Shown piece after piece: positions 5,660 to 5,845 of a DNA stretch of 5,845 nt (its first letter is position 1; every line of letters starts with the position of its first letter). The DNA is from Flemingiibacterium sp964430755 (GTDB lineage: Bacteria; Bacillota; Clostridia; Oscillospirales; CAG-272). The stretch is taken from assembly GCA_964430755.1 (NCBI GenBank), contig CAYSFT010000083.1, forward strand, positions 1 through 5,845, given 5' to 3'. The notes beneath the pieces were generated by a model, which saw nothing but the letters and a program-made list of their open reading frames with translations, was not told where the DNA came from and did no database searches. The translations under genes and the position numbers were made by a program.

Positions 5660-5845
5660 AACAGATCAAATGTCAGCTTGTCATCACTAACGCTGAGAGC
5701 GGCGAGGGAAAGCTGCTTGTCATAGTTTGTGATTATCTCCGATGCGAGCTTATCCTCAACCTCGGTCTGGATATAGCGGCGGAGATTACGTGCGCCGTAT
5801 TTGCGTGAATACGAGTTCTTGGCGATAAGAGCCGCGGCTTCGTCA
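5656..5845 (-). CDS. Clp/Hsp100 AAA+ unfoldase, C-terminal end (5' part outside window)
   Basis: The visible 62 codons end an ATP-dependent Clp protease ATP-binding subunit of the ClpA/ClpC/ClpE/ClpB group. The signature is SYSRKYGARNLRRYIQ followed by EVEDKLASEII, which corresponds to the GARxLRRxIQ sensor-2 Arg segment and the helix after it in the small (D2-small) domain of the last AAA+ module. The Arg of GAR is the conserved sensor-2 residue that contacts ATP. The tail after this is short (ends TFDLL) and lacks an obvious extra domain. The product would unfold protein substrates in the cytoplasm, with or without the ClpP protease. The ClpP-docking loop lies upstream of the window, so which Clp type this is cannot be settled, and no gene symbol is given. 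Confidence 0.88.
   Translation of the reverse strand, partial: DEAAALIAKNSYSRKYGARNLRRYIQTEVEDKLASEIITNYDKQLSLAALSVSDDKLTFDLL

Noticed and set aside
1..5845. CRISPR arrays, tRNA or rRNA genes, insertion sequences, attachment sites
   Set aside because: No repeat-spacer pattern, cloverleaf-like segment, transposase or terminal inverted repeats were seen.

Overview
The window looks like a piece of a Clostridia chromosome (Bacillota), probably from the Oscillospirales/Ruminococcaceae side. This rests on the look of the AlaRS and Clp protein sequences, the moderate GC content, the purine-rich ribosome-binding sites and TGA used as a normal stop. The assignment is by eye, not by search. All genes lie on the minus strand, so transcription runs from high to low coordinates. 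The window is almost entirely coding; the only intergenic stretch of any size is 537-640.

Read in the direction of transcription, the window starts with the last 62 codons of a Clp/Hsp100 AAA+ unfoldase (5845-5656). Its TGA stop overlaps by four bases (ATGA) the start of a 931-residue P-type-ATPase-fold membrane protein (5659-2864). Twenty-five bases later come two tandem paralogous SGNH/GDSL hydrolases (2838-1759 and 1747-641), themselves separated by 11 bases. The four genes form a tightly packed, apparently co-transcribed and translationally coupled unit. Next is a 104-bp AT-rich spacer holding a consensus-perfect sigma-A promoter and a 20-bp direct repeat. Last is the 5' part of alaS (536 to the window edge), a housekeeping gene with its own promoter.

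The most remarkable item is the P-type-ATPase homologue. It keeps the whole architecture (actuator, P and N domains and about ten membrane segments), but nearly every diagnostic catalytic motif is altered. DKTGT, with the phosphorylated Asp, reads PKDGV. TGES reads TGVQ. TGD reads TCD. TGDGVND reads TGGLNG, with both Asp gone. KGAPE reads RGEVE. The PEGL of M4 reads SELY, and M5 ion-site positions are also changed. The reading frame is intact over 2.8 kb, so it looks like a maintained pseudoenzyme rather than a decaying gene. The two hydrolases, by contrast, keep complete Ser-Asp-His catalytic sets.

How the genes work together is not known. One possibility, and only an inference, is a Clp unfoldase coupled to a non-pumping P-type-fold membrane protein that acts as scaffold, sensor or adaptor, with cytoplasmic esterases that remove acyl groups from an unidentified substrate.
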